From Aureibacillus halotolerans (GTDB lineage Bacteria; Bacillota; Bacilli; Bacillales; DSM-28697): a DNA stretch of 64,000 nt. Shown piece by piece: positions 42,950 to 51,650 of this stretch. Made by a program: the position numbers and the translations under genes. Position 1 is the stretch's first letter; each line of letters opens with the position of its first letter. The stretch covers positions 62,001 to 126,000 of the forward strand of contig NZ_SNYJ01000005.1 of assembly GCF_004363045.1 (NCBI RefSeq), given 5' to 3'. The notes beneath the pieces are model-generated. The model was not told where the DNA came from, made no database searches, and worked only from the letters and a program-made list of their open reading frames with translations.

Positions 42950-44491
42950 CTAGCGATCCTCTTTGAGGGCAGCTATGATTGCTTCGAGCTCGTGAGCCAG
43001 CGTGTGGAGGTTGCCTGCTGACGCTGAGATTTGATCAATGGTTTCCTGTTGCAATGACGAAACATTAACCATGTTTGCCGCTTGGCTTTGAATGTGTTGG
43101 GCAATGCGACTCACTTCAGAGACGGAAGATGCTGCCTCGTGTGAACCAGAGGCAAGGCTTTGGGCTGCGGCTGCGTTTGTTTTCATTTGTTCGTCCACTT
43201 CGCTTGCGGTGGCAAGAATCTGATCGAAGGCAGTCCCTGCTTTCTGTATCGAAATCAGCTGGTCGTTCGTGTCTTCATTGGCTTGGCGCATACGGTCCAT
43301 TGTTTCTTTTGTGTCTTTCGTAATGTCTTGAATGCGACCAGCAATTTGATTCACGGCTTCGCTCGACTGTTCGGCAAGCTGTCGTACCTCTGCTGCAACG
43401 ATGGCAAAACCGCGCCCTTTTTCACCAGCTGCCGTTGCTTCGATGGAGGCATTTAATGCGAGTAGATTGGTCCGGCCGGCAATGTCCTTAATGACAAGCA
43501 GCATGTCATCAATCGTACGAATGCGTTCAGTTAACGTTTGAAATGAAGAATACGAGGCGTTCACAGAGGCATGCGTGTTTTGAAAGCCAGCGATGTACGA
43601 TTTCATCGAATGGGCGCCTGCTTCGGCCAGCTTAGAGGTTTCGTCGGATTGCTTAGAGATTGTTTCCGATGCGACTGCCATTTGTGACATGCCCACGTTC
43701 ATTTCCTCCATGACGCCGGCGTGCGTCTGTGATCGGCTCCATTGTTTCTCCGAGCCATCTGCAACATTCTTAATCGCCATGTCAATTGTTCTCGCTGCGT
43801 CTGCTGACTCAGCTGCCTTGCTATGTACTTTATTTGCCTCAGCCAACGTTTGCTGTGATGTGGCTGTGATGCGACTCACAATCGTATCGATAATGGCTCC
43901 GCGCTGTTGTTGCTGCTCTCTCTTCATATGTTCTCGCATTTTATGATTCGAATACATTTGCCAGCTCGTCGCTCCAGAAGTGAATACCAGAAACAACGCA
44001 TGAATGAGAAGCATATCAAACGAATAATGATGGGACCCAAACACGAGCTCTGGAATGAGGAAAAAGCCTAATAGATGCTGTGCAGCAAACAGAGTCGTCA
44101 TCGTCATCACGAGAGGAATACGGCCGTAAAAGGAGACCATCGCTACCACCATAAAGATGGAAAAGTGAAATTCGACGCGTCCACTGCCCCCTGCGATAAG
44201 GGAAATGCTGCTGAAGGTAAGAACCAATGTATTTAGCAACGGAATCCATCTGTTTGTAGGAGAGAATACGTGCACCAGCCATGCAAGAATGAACAAGATG
44301 ATGGGAAGTATGAGCAATCCATTTAGAGCAAGACCAAAGTCAGCTTCAATGGCGCTGGTCGTTAGCGCCTCATCACCATGCATATGTGTATCAAACAAAT
44401 GCATCCAACGACCAAGCAAATGTACAACAATAGAGAGAACTGTTGTAAATAGAGCGAGTAGGAGCATGATTTTGTTTTGTTGCTGAACCAA
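42950..44491 (-). CDS. Methyl-accepting chemotaxis protein with a membrane-embedded sensor
   Basis: A 513-residue chemoreceptor. Residues 1-185 contain about six membrane helices in place of a periplasmic ligand domain and no HAMP is evident. Residues 200-513 are a coiled-coil signalling domain with the hairpin tip [16 protein letters not shown], where the usual E-Q-T-N is G-R-T-N. It probably senses a membrane-borne or intracellular cue and passes it to CheA/CheW. TTG start at 44491 behind AAAGGTGGAAA. It lies next to the catabolic island, so its attractant may be linked, which is speculation. Confidence 0.88.
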   Translation of the reverse strand: MVQQQNKIMLLLALFTTVLSIVVHLLGRWMHLFDTHMHGDEALTTSAIEADFGLALNGLLILPIILFILAWLVHVFSPTNRWIPLLNTLVLTFSSISLIAGGSGRVEFHFSIFMVVAMVSFYGRIPLVMTMTTLFAAQHLLGFFLIPELVFGSHHYSFDMLLIHALFLVFTSGATSWQMYSNHKMREHMKREQQQQRGAIIDTIVSRITATSQQTLAEANKVHSKAAESADAARTIDMAIKNVADGSEKQWSRSQTHAGVMEEMNVGMSQMAVASETISKQSDETSKLAEAGAHSMKSYIAGFQNTHASVNASYSSFQTLTERIRTIDDMLLVIKDIAGRTNLLALNASIEATAAGEKGRGFAIVAAEVRQLAEQSSEAVNQIAGRIQDITKDTKETMDRMRQANEDTNDQLISIQKAGTAFDQILATASEVDEQMKTNAAAAQSLASGSHEAASSVSEVSRIAQHIQSQAANMVNVSSLQQETIDQISASAGNLHTLAHELEAIIAALKEDR

Positions 44492-44602
44492 GTCGTTTCC
44501 ACCTTTTTATCGAATGTATCGGTCATTCTCTTGGAAACGTTTAGGATTTTACAAAAAAGGATTGACGCATTTGACCAATCGAATGGCGTAATCGGCAATG
44601 AA

Positions 44603-44616
44603 TGTAAGCGCTTTAT
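44603..44616 (+). promoter_or_regulatory. Candidate cre site before the first oxidoreductase module
   Basis: TGTAAGCGCTTTAT matches the CcpA consensus at 13 of 14 positions and overlaps a possible -10 TATTAT (44614-44619), 40 bp before the gene. CcpA would repress the operon on preferred carbon sources. Confidence 0.6.
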
Positions 44617-44657
44617 TATGAGAACATTGAGGCAAATATGACACTGGAGGGATTCCA

Positions 44658-45671
44658 ATGACGTTACGAGTAGCTGTCGTAGGTGTTGGGAACATTGGTA
44701 GCATTCATGCAGGAGTGTATCACGCGAATGAGAAAACAGAGCTGGTTGCTGTGTGTGACATTGACCGAGAAAAGGCAGATGCCGCGGCCGCTAAATTTGG
44801 GGCGAAGGCATTTTACAGTGTGGAGGAATTGCTGGCAAGTGGTCTTCAATTGGACGGATGCAGTGTCGCAACGAAAGGAAAAGAAAACGGCAGCGAGCAT
44901 TTTGCACCAACGATGCAGCTGTTGAAGGCGGGCATCCCGGTGCTTGGTGAAAAACCGATCTCCAATACGATTCCAGAGGGCGAACAGATGGTGGCGCTCG
45001 CTGAAGAGAAGAAAGTGCCATACGCCATCAATCTCAACCACCGCTTTACCCCTGCTGCTGAAAGAGCGAAGGAATGGATTGAACAAGACCGACTTGGACA
45101 GCTTCATATGATCAATATGAGAATGTGGATCAACAATCCGGTAGAGTCCTCACCGTGGTTTCATTTGCGTGCGTTGCATCCACATTCCTTTGACGTCATT
45201 CGTTATTTTGCTGGCGATGTCAAAAAAGTAGCGGCCTTTATGATGAAGGGGGAAGGACGCTCCATCTGGTCGAATACACAGGTGCTGCTCGAGTTTGAGA
45301 ATGGCATGATTGGCAACCTGGTCGGAAGCTATGATGCGGGCGGAAGCTATGGTCTGGAGCGCTGTGAGGTGGTCGGGTCGAAGGGACGTTTTGTCCTTGA
45401 TGATGCCTGTGAACAGCTGACCTTCACACCGCGGCACGCGATCGAAACAGAAACGCATAACTACCTCGGTGGGATGCGGTCATTCAATGAAACCTTTAAC
45501 AGTCGCATTAGCGCCTGGATTGAACAGCTTCATGAAGGCATTCCATATGATCAAATTGATGGCTCTGGAAAAGACGCCCTCCAGGCACAGCGTATTATTG
45601 AAGCGTGCATCACTTCGTGGGAAACCAATACCATTGTAGAACTGACCAATGAAACGTCGTCTGTCCAATAG
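44658..45671 (+). CDS. Gfo/Idh/MocA-family oxidoreductase, copy 1
   Basis: A 337-residue NAD(P)-dependent dehydrogenase. The Rossmann motif GVGNIGSIH is at the N-terminus and the family EKP motif in LGEKPISNTIP near residue 97; NHRFTPAAERAKEWI and HPHSFDVIRYFAGDV mark the substrate domain. Members oxidise or epimerise sugars and cyclitols. It is a paralogue of the gene at 50602. GGAGGGATTCCA precedes the ATG. It forms an operon with the TIM-barrel and sulfatase-like genes downstream. Confidence 0.88.
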   Translation: MTLRVAVVGVGNIGSIHAGVYHANEKTELVAVCDIDREKADAAAAKFGAKAFYSVEELLASGLQLDGCSVATKGKENGSEHFAPTMQLLKAGIPVLGEKPISNTIPEGEQMVALAEEKKVPYAINLNHRFTPAAERAKEWIEQDRLGQLHMINMRMWINNPVESSPWFHLRALHPHSFDVIRYFAGDVKKVAAFMMKGEGRSIWSNTQVLLEFENGMIGNLVGSYDAGGSYGLERCEVVGSKGRFVLDDACEQLTFTPRHAIETETHNYLGGMRSFNETFNSRISAWIEQLHEGIPYDQIDGSGKDALQAQRIIEACITSWETNTIVELTNETSSVQ

Positions 45672-45704
45672 CATTCTAATCAACGAAAAGGAGCGGATGT
45701 AGAC

Positions 45705-46514
45705 ATGAAGCTAGGCGTAAATTCGGTATTATACGGAGGGTTTGATTTTGCGACGGCGGCCAAACACATCGCCCTCGCAGGGTATGATGGGGTCGAGATA
45801 TCGGCCATTAAAGGCATGTGTGAGCATTTAGAGCTTGACCGCTGGAAGGCGCAAGCCACCGAATTAAAAGAAATTGTCGATGCAAACGGCCTAGAATTTC
45901 TCTCAATGGAGGTGGCTTCTCTCGATGAAGAACGTCTCCTCCACGCTTTCGAGGCAGGGGCTGAAATAGGGATTCCTGTCATTAATGTTGGTCCCGGAGG
46001 CAAATCGGGGAGTGAAGAGGATTATCAACAACAGATTGCAAAGCTTCGGAGCATGGCTGAAAAGGCTGAGGCGTATGGCGTAACACTTTGTGTGAAGGCA
46101 CATCTCGGGCAAGTGATTGATAATACGACAATGACTCTTCGTGCGTTGGAGGACATCCAATCACCGGCCTTTGGCATTGATATGGACCCTAGCCACATTT
46201 TTCGCGCTGGTGAAGAGCCGGAGAAGGAGCTTTTGCCTGTACTGAAACGTATGAAGCATATTCACATTCGTGACTGTCGAGGTCGTCAATCTGGTCCTGG
46301 AGAGCCGGCAAACCAAGCCTGTGGACGTGGCGATATTCAACTATATGACTATTGTAAAGCGCTCGTGCAGGGCAACTATAACGGTCCCGTTTGTCTAGAG
46401 GTCATCGGTGCGAACAAGCTCGACCTTCCAGCCGTTCAAACAATTGCTGCTGAAAGCTACGGGTATCTTAATGCGACCTTCCAAGCGCTTTATCGTCAAA
46501 CGGCAAAGGTATAA
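45705..46514 (+). CDS. Sugar phosphate isomerase/epimerase (xylose-isomerase-like TIM barrel)
   Basis: A 269-residue AP-endonuclease-2/xylose-isomerase-type barrel. Candidate metal ligands fall in LSMEVAS, FGIDMDPSHIFR, HIHIRDCRG and VCLEVIG. These enzymes isomerise or epimerise keto-sugars, often beside Gfo/Idh/MocA dehydrogenases as in inositol catabolism. AAAAGGAGCGGATGTAGAC precedes the ATG, 33 nt after the oxidoreductase. Confidence 0.85.
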   Translation: MKLGVNSVLYGGFDFATAAKHIALAGYDGVEISAIKGMCEHLELDRWKAQATELKEIVDANGLEFLSMEVASLDEERLLHAFEAGAEIGIPVINVGPGGKSGSEEDYQQQIAKLRSMAEKAEAYGVTLCVKAHLGQVIDNTTMTLRALEDIQSPAFGIDMDPSHIFRAGEEPEKELLPVLKRMKHIHIRDCRGRQSGPGEPANQACGRGDIQLYDYCKALVQGNYNGPVCLEVIGANKLDLPAVQTIAAESYGYLNATFQALYRQTAKV

Positions 46515-46547
46515 CCTAATTCATCGACAAAAGGAGGTAATGATGCG

Positions 46548-47948
46548 ATGACGAAAAAACCAAACGTGTTGTTGCTTGGCATTGATAGCTTGCGAAGTGA
46601 CCATATGAGCTTATACGGGTATGAGCGTTTAACGACGCCACATATCGATCAATTTGCAAAAAAAGCGACGGTTTTTGAAAAACACTACAGCCCGAGCATT
46701 CCGACGACGCCAGGTTATGCGTCAATGCTTACGGGCATGGACTGCTTTGGCACCGATGTTGTTGCCCTCCGGCATAAGGGGCCATTAGGGGCACATGTTA
46801 AAACCTTGCCTGAGCTGCTTGGGGAGCAAGGGTATAATACGACATGCATCGGTTTTTCAGGCAATCCGTCGTCCCGCGGCTTCCAAACTTACCTTGACTT
46901 TGAAGGTTGGGCGGCAGACGAAACGGGGAGAAGCCCAAAAGCGGAAAACCTAAACGACGTAGCGTTGCCAGAGCTGGAGCGACTTGCGGAAGAGGATAAG
47001 CCGTTTTTCTTGTTTCTGCGCCATATGGACCCTCATTCGCCGTATCTGCCGCCGCGTCCATTTGAACGGATGTTTTATGGAGGAGATGAACTTGATCCGC
47101 TGAATGAATCAATGAAGGATATCTATCAATTCAAGCCCTTTGTTGATTATTTTGTGACATGGTTTCCAGAAGGTTGTACAGATGCCGCGTATATTGATGC
47201 GCAATATGATGGTGCGGTGGCCTATATGGACGCAAGCATCCAGACAATTTTTGAGAAGGTGGAGGCCCTTGGGATTGAGGAAGAAACGCTGATTATTCTT
47301 ACCTCAGATCATGGGGAGACTTTAAATGAGCACGAGTGTTATTACGACCATCATGGCTTATACGACAGCAATCTTCACATTCCTCTCATCCTTCGCTATC
47401 CTGGAAAAACGCCTGAAGGACAGCGGCATACGGATGTCACACAAATCAAGGATATCATGCCAACGATTCTAGAATTGCTTGGCATAGACAGTGGCATTTC
47501 ATTTGACGGGCAGAGTCTTGTGCCGTTGATGAACGGTGAGGCAAGTGACTTCCCATCTGAGTTTTACCTGACAGAGGCGACGTGGATGCGCAAACACGGC
47601 TGGCGCACGCCAGAATGGAAGCTGATTCGTGCCTTGGAGCCTGACATTCATTTCAAACCAGAGGTTGAGCTGTATGATTTGGTGAATGATCCTGAGGAAA
47701 CGAGCAACGTGGCAGAAACGCAGCCTGACATCGTTAAGGAGCTAACGAACAAGCTAGAAAGCCATATTGAACAGCGGGAGCGGCAAACGGAACGAACAAA
47801 TCCAATGCATACGAACCTCGATTGGCACGGGCAAGGGGGCGGTCCATTTGCCTCCTCTCAGCAAGCGTATGATGCGATGCATATCGGTTCACCAAAAGCA
47901 GCAGCAACCCTTCAGGCAAAACTGAAGAAAGAATTGGAAGAAAAATGA
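46548..47948 (+). CDS. Sulfatase-like hydrolase of the alkaline phosphatase superfamily, copy 1
   Basis: A 466-residue PF00884-type protein. Metal-binding residues are visible in LLGIDSLRSDHM and TSDHGETLNEH. At the catalytic position, where sulfatases have C/S-x-P-x-R to be converted to formylglycine, it reads T53-T-P-G-Y, so Thr is the likely nucleophile and the Arg is absent. That is closer to phosphodiesterase/phosphatase members. No signal peptide, so cytoplasmic. AAAGGAGG precedes the ATG. Third gene of the module; paralogue at 51651. Confidence 0.83.
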   Translation: MTKKPNVLLLGIDSLRSDHMSLYGYERLTTPHIDQFAKKATVFEKHYSPSIPTTPGYASMLTGMDCFGTDVVALRHKGPLGAHVKTLPELLGEQGYNTTCIGFSGNPSSRGFQTYLDFEGWAADETGRSPKAENLNDVALPELERLAEEDKPFFLFLRHMDPHSPYLPPRPFERMFYGGDELDPLNESMKDIYQFKPFVDYFVTWFPEGCTDAAYIDAQYDGAVAYMDASIQTIFEKVEALGIEEETLIILTSDHGETLNEHECYYDHHGLYDSNLHIPLILRYPGKTPEGQRHTDVTQIKDIMPTILELLGIDSGISFDGQSLVPLMNGEASDFPSEFYLTEATWMRKHGWRTPEWKLIRALEPDIHFKPEVELYDLVNDPEETSNVAETQPDIVKELTNKLESHIEQRERQTERTNPMHTNLDWHGQGGGPFASSQQAYDAMHIGSPKAAATLQAKLKKELEEK

Positions 47949-48177
47949 GACCAACGAGCTTAAAGAGATAAAAACGTTATACGGAGGTTGGAGCAAGGGG
48001 AATCAAGGCAGACTTCGATGTGTTTGGGTAAGCGGCGAAAGTGAAAGCATTGCAGAACAAATTGATCGACCTGAGTTGAAAAAATAGGCCCTATGTTAAG
48101 TGATCGTCCTTAATCTATCTTAATGGAGATCCAAGGAAACAGTTAGAGGTGAGCTGTACGGCCCACCTCTCTCTTCC
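47949..48177. other. Intergenic region with decayed-looking sequence
   Basis: Between the sulfatase-like gene and the dioxygenase gene a short plus-strand frame (starting with T-E-V-G-A-R-G-I-K) is cut by stops, so it looks like a remnant. A hairpin AGAGGTG / CACCTCT at about 48144-48171 may end one or both flanking transcripts. Confidence 0.35.
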
Positions 48178-49014
48178 TTATCCGTTTTGAACCACTGTGG
48201 CATTGCGCTCAAAGACCACTGGGAAGGTATCGCCAATCAAGCGTTCTTCTGCTTGCACTTCAATAAACGCCTCCATTGGATGCTGGCCAGTCGGCTCATA
48301 ACGTGTGTGTCCAGGCATATAATGAACCGCGATGGCTCGCCGTTTTCTCTCAGATCGATTGTCATGACTCCCGTGCCATGTCATGCAATGATGATAGCCA
48401 ACATGCCCTTTTTTAATTTCAAACGGGACTGCTTCAATGCTCGCATGATCAGGCAATAGCTCAGGTTTACGGTGAACGGGCTTGAAATCGTCTGTGCTCG
48501 TTAAAAATTTGTCATGGTTTCCCCATGTATGGCTCTCGGGGACCATCCACATGGCGCCATTATCGATGGTGGCGTCATCTAGCGCCACCCAGGCACTAAC
48601 AAGGTCAGCGGGTTGAATGATAGGCCAGGCGGGGTGATCTTGGTGCCATCTTGTAGGCCCACCGGTCACTGGTGGTTTGTATTGGATTTGATCATGCCAA
48701 ATGCGAAGCGTGTTTGTACGTGCAAGCTGAGCGACCTCCTCACACATTTTTGCGTTTGCGGCATGGTTTAAGAAGGCGTCGCTAGCCATCCAAATGTTCA
48801 CAATTTGCACGACTTTTTTGCTTTGTTCCATGTTCATGTCGAGCTCGCTTCCTTCGAGCATGTTGCGGTTTAATACAGGCTTTTTCACGGATTGGCCTGA
48901 CATCACAAGATCAAGTTCATGACGCAGCTGTTCTACCTGTTCATCATCAAGCACTTGCCCTCCTTTAACAAAGCCATTTTTGTGGAATGAGGCGACCTGT
49001 TCATTGGTTAACAT
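48178..49014 (-). CDS. Phytanoyl-CoA dioxygenase (PhyH) family protein
   Basis: A 278-residue Fe(II)/2-oxoglutarate-type oxygenase. The iron facial triad is seen as H-x-D in TRWHQDHPAW (about 140) and a distal His in CMTWHGSHDNRS (about 220), with an Arg nearby (SERKRRAIAVHY) for 2-oxoglutarate. Such enzymes hydroxylate varied small molecules. The ATG at 49014 is 9 nt behind AAAGGA; upstream in-frame starts abut it. It is divergent from an AraC regulator, within the catabolic island. Confidence 0.85.
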   Translation of the reverse strand: MLTNEQVASFHKNGFVKGGQVLDDEQVEQLRHELDLVMSGQSVKKPVLNRNMLEGSELDMNMEQSKKVVQIVNIWMASDAFLNHAANAKMCEEVAQLARTNTLRIWHDQIQYKPPVTGGPTRWHQDHPAWPIIQPADLVSAWVALDDATIDNGAMWMVPESHTWGNHDKFLTSTDDFKPVHRKPELLPDHASIEAVPFEIKKGHVGYHHCMTWHGSHDNRSERKRRAIAVHYMPGHTRYEPTGQHPMEAFIEVQAEERLIGDTFPVVFERNATVVQNG

Positions 49015-49076
49015 TCGGACCATTCCTTTCAGATTGGGATAAAACCTTTTGACCACAATTCAAGGATACGACTGAT

Positions 49077-49090
49077 TGGAAACGCTGTCT
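49077..49090 (+). promoter_or_regulatory. Weak cre-like site between phyH-type and araC-type genes
   Basis: TGGAAACGCTGTCT matches the CcpA consensus at 12 of 14 positions, in the divergent promoter region. Only suggestive. Confidence 0.35.
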
Positions 49091-49139
49091 TTACAGAATG
49101 TATAAAAAGAATTGTACTTTTCAAAGAATGGAGATTCTT

Positions 49140-50039
49140 ATGGATGAGTACACACCGTCCGAGGTTTTTCTGGGTCCATTAACAACCATCTGCCCAACTG
49201 TGAATTACGCAAACCAGATGACGGTTCCCGCTGGCACAATATGGGGACCAAGGATCATTCCAGATTGCCAGCTTTTGTATGTTCTTTCTGGCCAGACCAC
49301 TGTTCGACTTGGTCCGCAAAAGTACACTCTGCGTGCAGGCAATACTATTTTCTATGGGGCAGACAGCCCGCACCACATTGAAGCAACGCACACGGATGCG
49401 TCATCCTTTGTTAGCCTTCATTTCGACTGGGATTGTCCTTCGTTTGACCCGGTTCATCCAGGGGATGGAATTTGTGAATGTCCTGAATCTGCTTTGGACC
49501 AGCATCCAAAAGCCTATGTTGTAGACCTTTATGATAGTGGGAAGATGGCATTTCCTCACGTTATTGAAATGCCAGGTCTAGAGTCGCTGTTTATCCAAAT
49601 TGCACGAGAATTTATGTTCGGAAGAATTGGGTATGAGGTAATCGTTCGAGGCATGCTATCGCAGCTACTCGCCATCATTCTTCGCTATCAAGCAAATGAG
49701 GGACGTTCCCCGGAGGCGCATAGAAAAATAGCCCCTGCGCTAGAAGCAGTGAAAAGACAGCTGCATTCAAGCTGGGATGCTAAGGAGCTGGCGTCCTTAT
49801 GTGGCTATCATCCAGCGTACTTTGCAACATTGTTCAAGGAAGCGACAGGGCAGTCACCGAAAAATTACTTGATTCAGGAACGCATTCGCAAAGCAAAGCT
49901 ACTCCTTCTTGACCCAGGAAGCATTGAATCTGTAGCAGAGCAGTTAGGCTACACAAGCCTGCATTATTTCTGCCGGAATTTTAAAGAAGTGACTGGGCAA
50001 ACGCCGTCGCAATTTAGGAAAGAAAGCATTTCGCTCTAG
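49140..50039 (+). CDS. AraC-family regulator of the catabolic island, first
   Basis: A 299-residue protein: cupin sensor (about 20-130, VPAGTIWGPR, GNTIFYGADSPHHIE) and C-terminal AraC helix-turn-helix pair (LASLCGYHPAYFATLFKEAT, LGYTSLHYFCRNFKEVTG). The ATG at 49140 is 6 nt behind GGAG; the frame also opens at 49098 without a ribosome site. It is divergent from the PhyH-type gene, its likely target. Confidence 0.86.
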   Translation: MDEYTPSEVFLGPLTTICPTVNYANQMTVPAGTIWGPRIIPDCQLLYVLSGQTTVRLGPQKYTLRAGNTIFYGADSPHHIEATHTDASSFVSLHFDWDCPSFDPVHPGDGICECPESALDQHPKAYVVDLYDSGKMAFPHVIEMPGLESLFIQIAREFMFGRIGYEVIVRGMLSQLLAIILRYQANEGRSPEAHRKIAPALEAVKRQLHSSWDAKELASLCGYHPAYFATLFKEATGQSPKNYLIQERIRKAKLLLLDPGSIESVAEQLGYTSLHYFCRNFKEVTGQTPSQFRKESISL

Positions 50040-50601
50040 GCCAATGAAGGCGTCCAGTGCATTTTGGCTAATGCCCTTTCTACTCCCTTAGTTGGTCATG
50101 GTCGACATTGAACCAACAAAGTCTCTCTCATTTCATTCGTTCTTTACACTAACCAAAAGCGGTAACTAGTGAGACTCCAACGGTAATGAAAACACGACGA
50201 GGTCTTTATGCGCTAGGGTGCACGGGCTCCGTCAACATACTTCGCTTTCAGTGGGGCAGGCTTCAGCTTCCTCGGAAAGCAGGCTTTCCGAGGGGATCTT
50301 CAGCTCGCGCTGATCCCACTAGAGTCTACGTATGTTGACTACGCTGATGTTTGTTTCTGCATAAATTGTTTTTATTGCGTCTCGGTCTCTCTCGTATAGA
50401 GGGTAAAAGCTGTGTTGCAACCAAATAAGGCAAGTAAGTGCAATGTTTCAAGGTAGATCACTTGGTGCCTTTTACACGAATGTCGATTGGTAAAGGAATC
50501 TTGTGCGAAAACAAGAACCATAACCCATCCTGAATAAAATAATATCTAAGTTACCTGATGGGGCACTAGGGAGAACAAACTTATTGAAAAGGACTGATGG
50601 T
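50040..50601. other. Intergenic region with a nested palindromic element
   Basis: A 562-bp gap. Its centre is the 109-bp palindromic element at 50231. The rest shows no supported gene. Confidence 0.6.
50231..50339. repeat. Nested palindromic intergenic element
   Basis: Outer arms GTCAACATAC / GTATGTTGAC enclose the inner perfect hairpin CCTCGGAAAGC / GCTTTCCGAGG (50270-50293) and complementary AGTGGGG...CCCACT segments. I recall closely similar sequences scattered in intergenic DNA of alkaliphilic Bacillaceae; only one copy is in this window. Confidence 0.7.
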
Positions 50602-51615
50602 ATGCAGAAGGTCGCTGTTGTTGGCGTCAATCATATTGGTCGAATTCATTGTAAAGTGTATGATCAAAACCCTGATTGTCAGCTTGTTGCTGTTTGCGAC
50701 CTTGATCAGGCTGTCGCGGATCGAGTCGCCGCTGAGTTTCAAGTGAAGGCGTATACGGATGTGGCGATCATGTTTCAGCAGGAAGATGTAAATCTTATTA
50801 GTGTTGCAACTGCGGGTGAGGAAAATGGCAGCCATCATTACCAGCCAGTGATGGAGGCCCTTCATGCCGGAAAGCATGTCTTTGTTGAAAAGCCAATATC
50901 CAATAACATTCATGAAGCTAAAGAGATGGTGGCGTTGGCAGAAGAAAAAAACGTTTACCTTGCCTGCGACTTAAATCACCGTTTTGTGCCAGCCGCCTAT
51001 ACGGCCAAGGACTGGATCAAACGCGGGGAAATCGGCGATATTTTATTCGTCAATATGAAGCTGATGATCCGTAACCAGAAGGAGAGCAGCCCTTGGCTTC
51101 AGCTTCGTGCCCTTCATCCACATTCGCTGGATGTAATGCGCTATTTTGCTGGCGATGTGAAGCGCGTGCAAGCGTTCATGCTGAAAGCGCCAGGACGAGA
51201 CATCTGGTCGACCGCCTCGATTCACGTCGAGTTCCGTTCGGGAGCGATCGGTCACTTAACGGGAAGCTACGACATGTCAATGCGCCATCCGATTGAACAA
51301 TGCGAAGTGGGAGGAACAAAGGGGAGGTTTGTCCTCGACAATATTTACGAACACCTTCATTTGTATCCTCACGAGAAGGATGAAGCTACTGTTGTGCGGA
51401 ACTCGATCATGAATGGGGTGAGCGGATTTGAAGAAACGTTCAAGCGCCGCATTGATTGTTTTATCCAAGAAATGACGGACGGCATTGCGCCAAGTGATAT
51501 TGAGGCCTCAGGGGCAGATGCTCTTGCCGTGCAATTGGTCATTGAGGCAGCGATCCGTTCTCATCAAGAAGGCGGCAAGGTCATCGACGTCTCGTACGAT
51601 GCATCTTATCGATAA
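50602..51615 (+). CDS. Gfo/Idh/MocA-family oxidoreductase, copy 2
   Basis: A 337-residue dehydrogenase plainly paralogous to the one at 44658: same length, VAVVGVNHIGRIH nucleotide motif, VEKPISNNIHEAKEMVALAEE, LNHRFVPAAYTAKDWI and RALHPHSLDVMRYFAGDVK. The Rossmann glycine pattern is G-x-N-H-I-G instead of G-x-G-N-I-G, so cofactor use may differ. The ATG at 50602 is 8 nt behind AAAAGGA. It heads a two-gene module with a sulfatase-like gene. Confidence 0.88.
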   Translation: MQKVAVVGVNHIGRIHCKVYDQNPDCQLVAVCDLDQAVADRVAAEFQVKAYTDVAIMFQQEDVNLISVATAGEENGSHHYQPVMEALHAGKHVFVEKPISNNIHEAKEMVALAEEKNVYLACDLNHRFVPAAYTAKDWIKRGEIGDILFVNMKLMIRNQKESSPWLQLRALHPHSLDVMRYFAGDVKRVQAFMLKAPGRDIWSTASIHVEFRSGAIGHLTGSYDMSMRHPIEQCEVGGTKGRFVLDNIYEHLHLYPHEKDEATVVRNSIMNGVSGFEETFKRRIDCFIQEMTDGIAPSDIEASGADALAVQLVIEAAIRSHQEGGKVIDVSYDASYR

Positions 51616-51650
51616 ACAAAACCGCCAATCATTGCCAAGGAGGGTTACCA

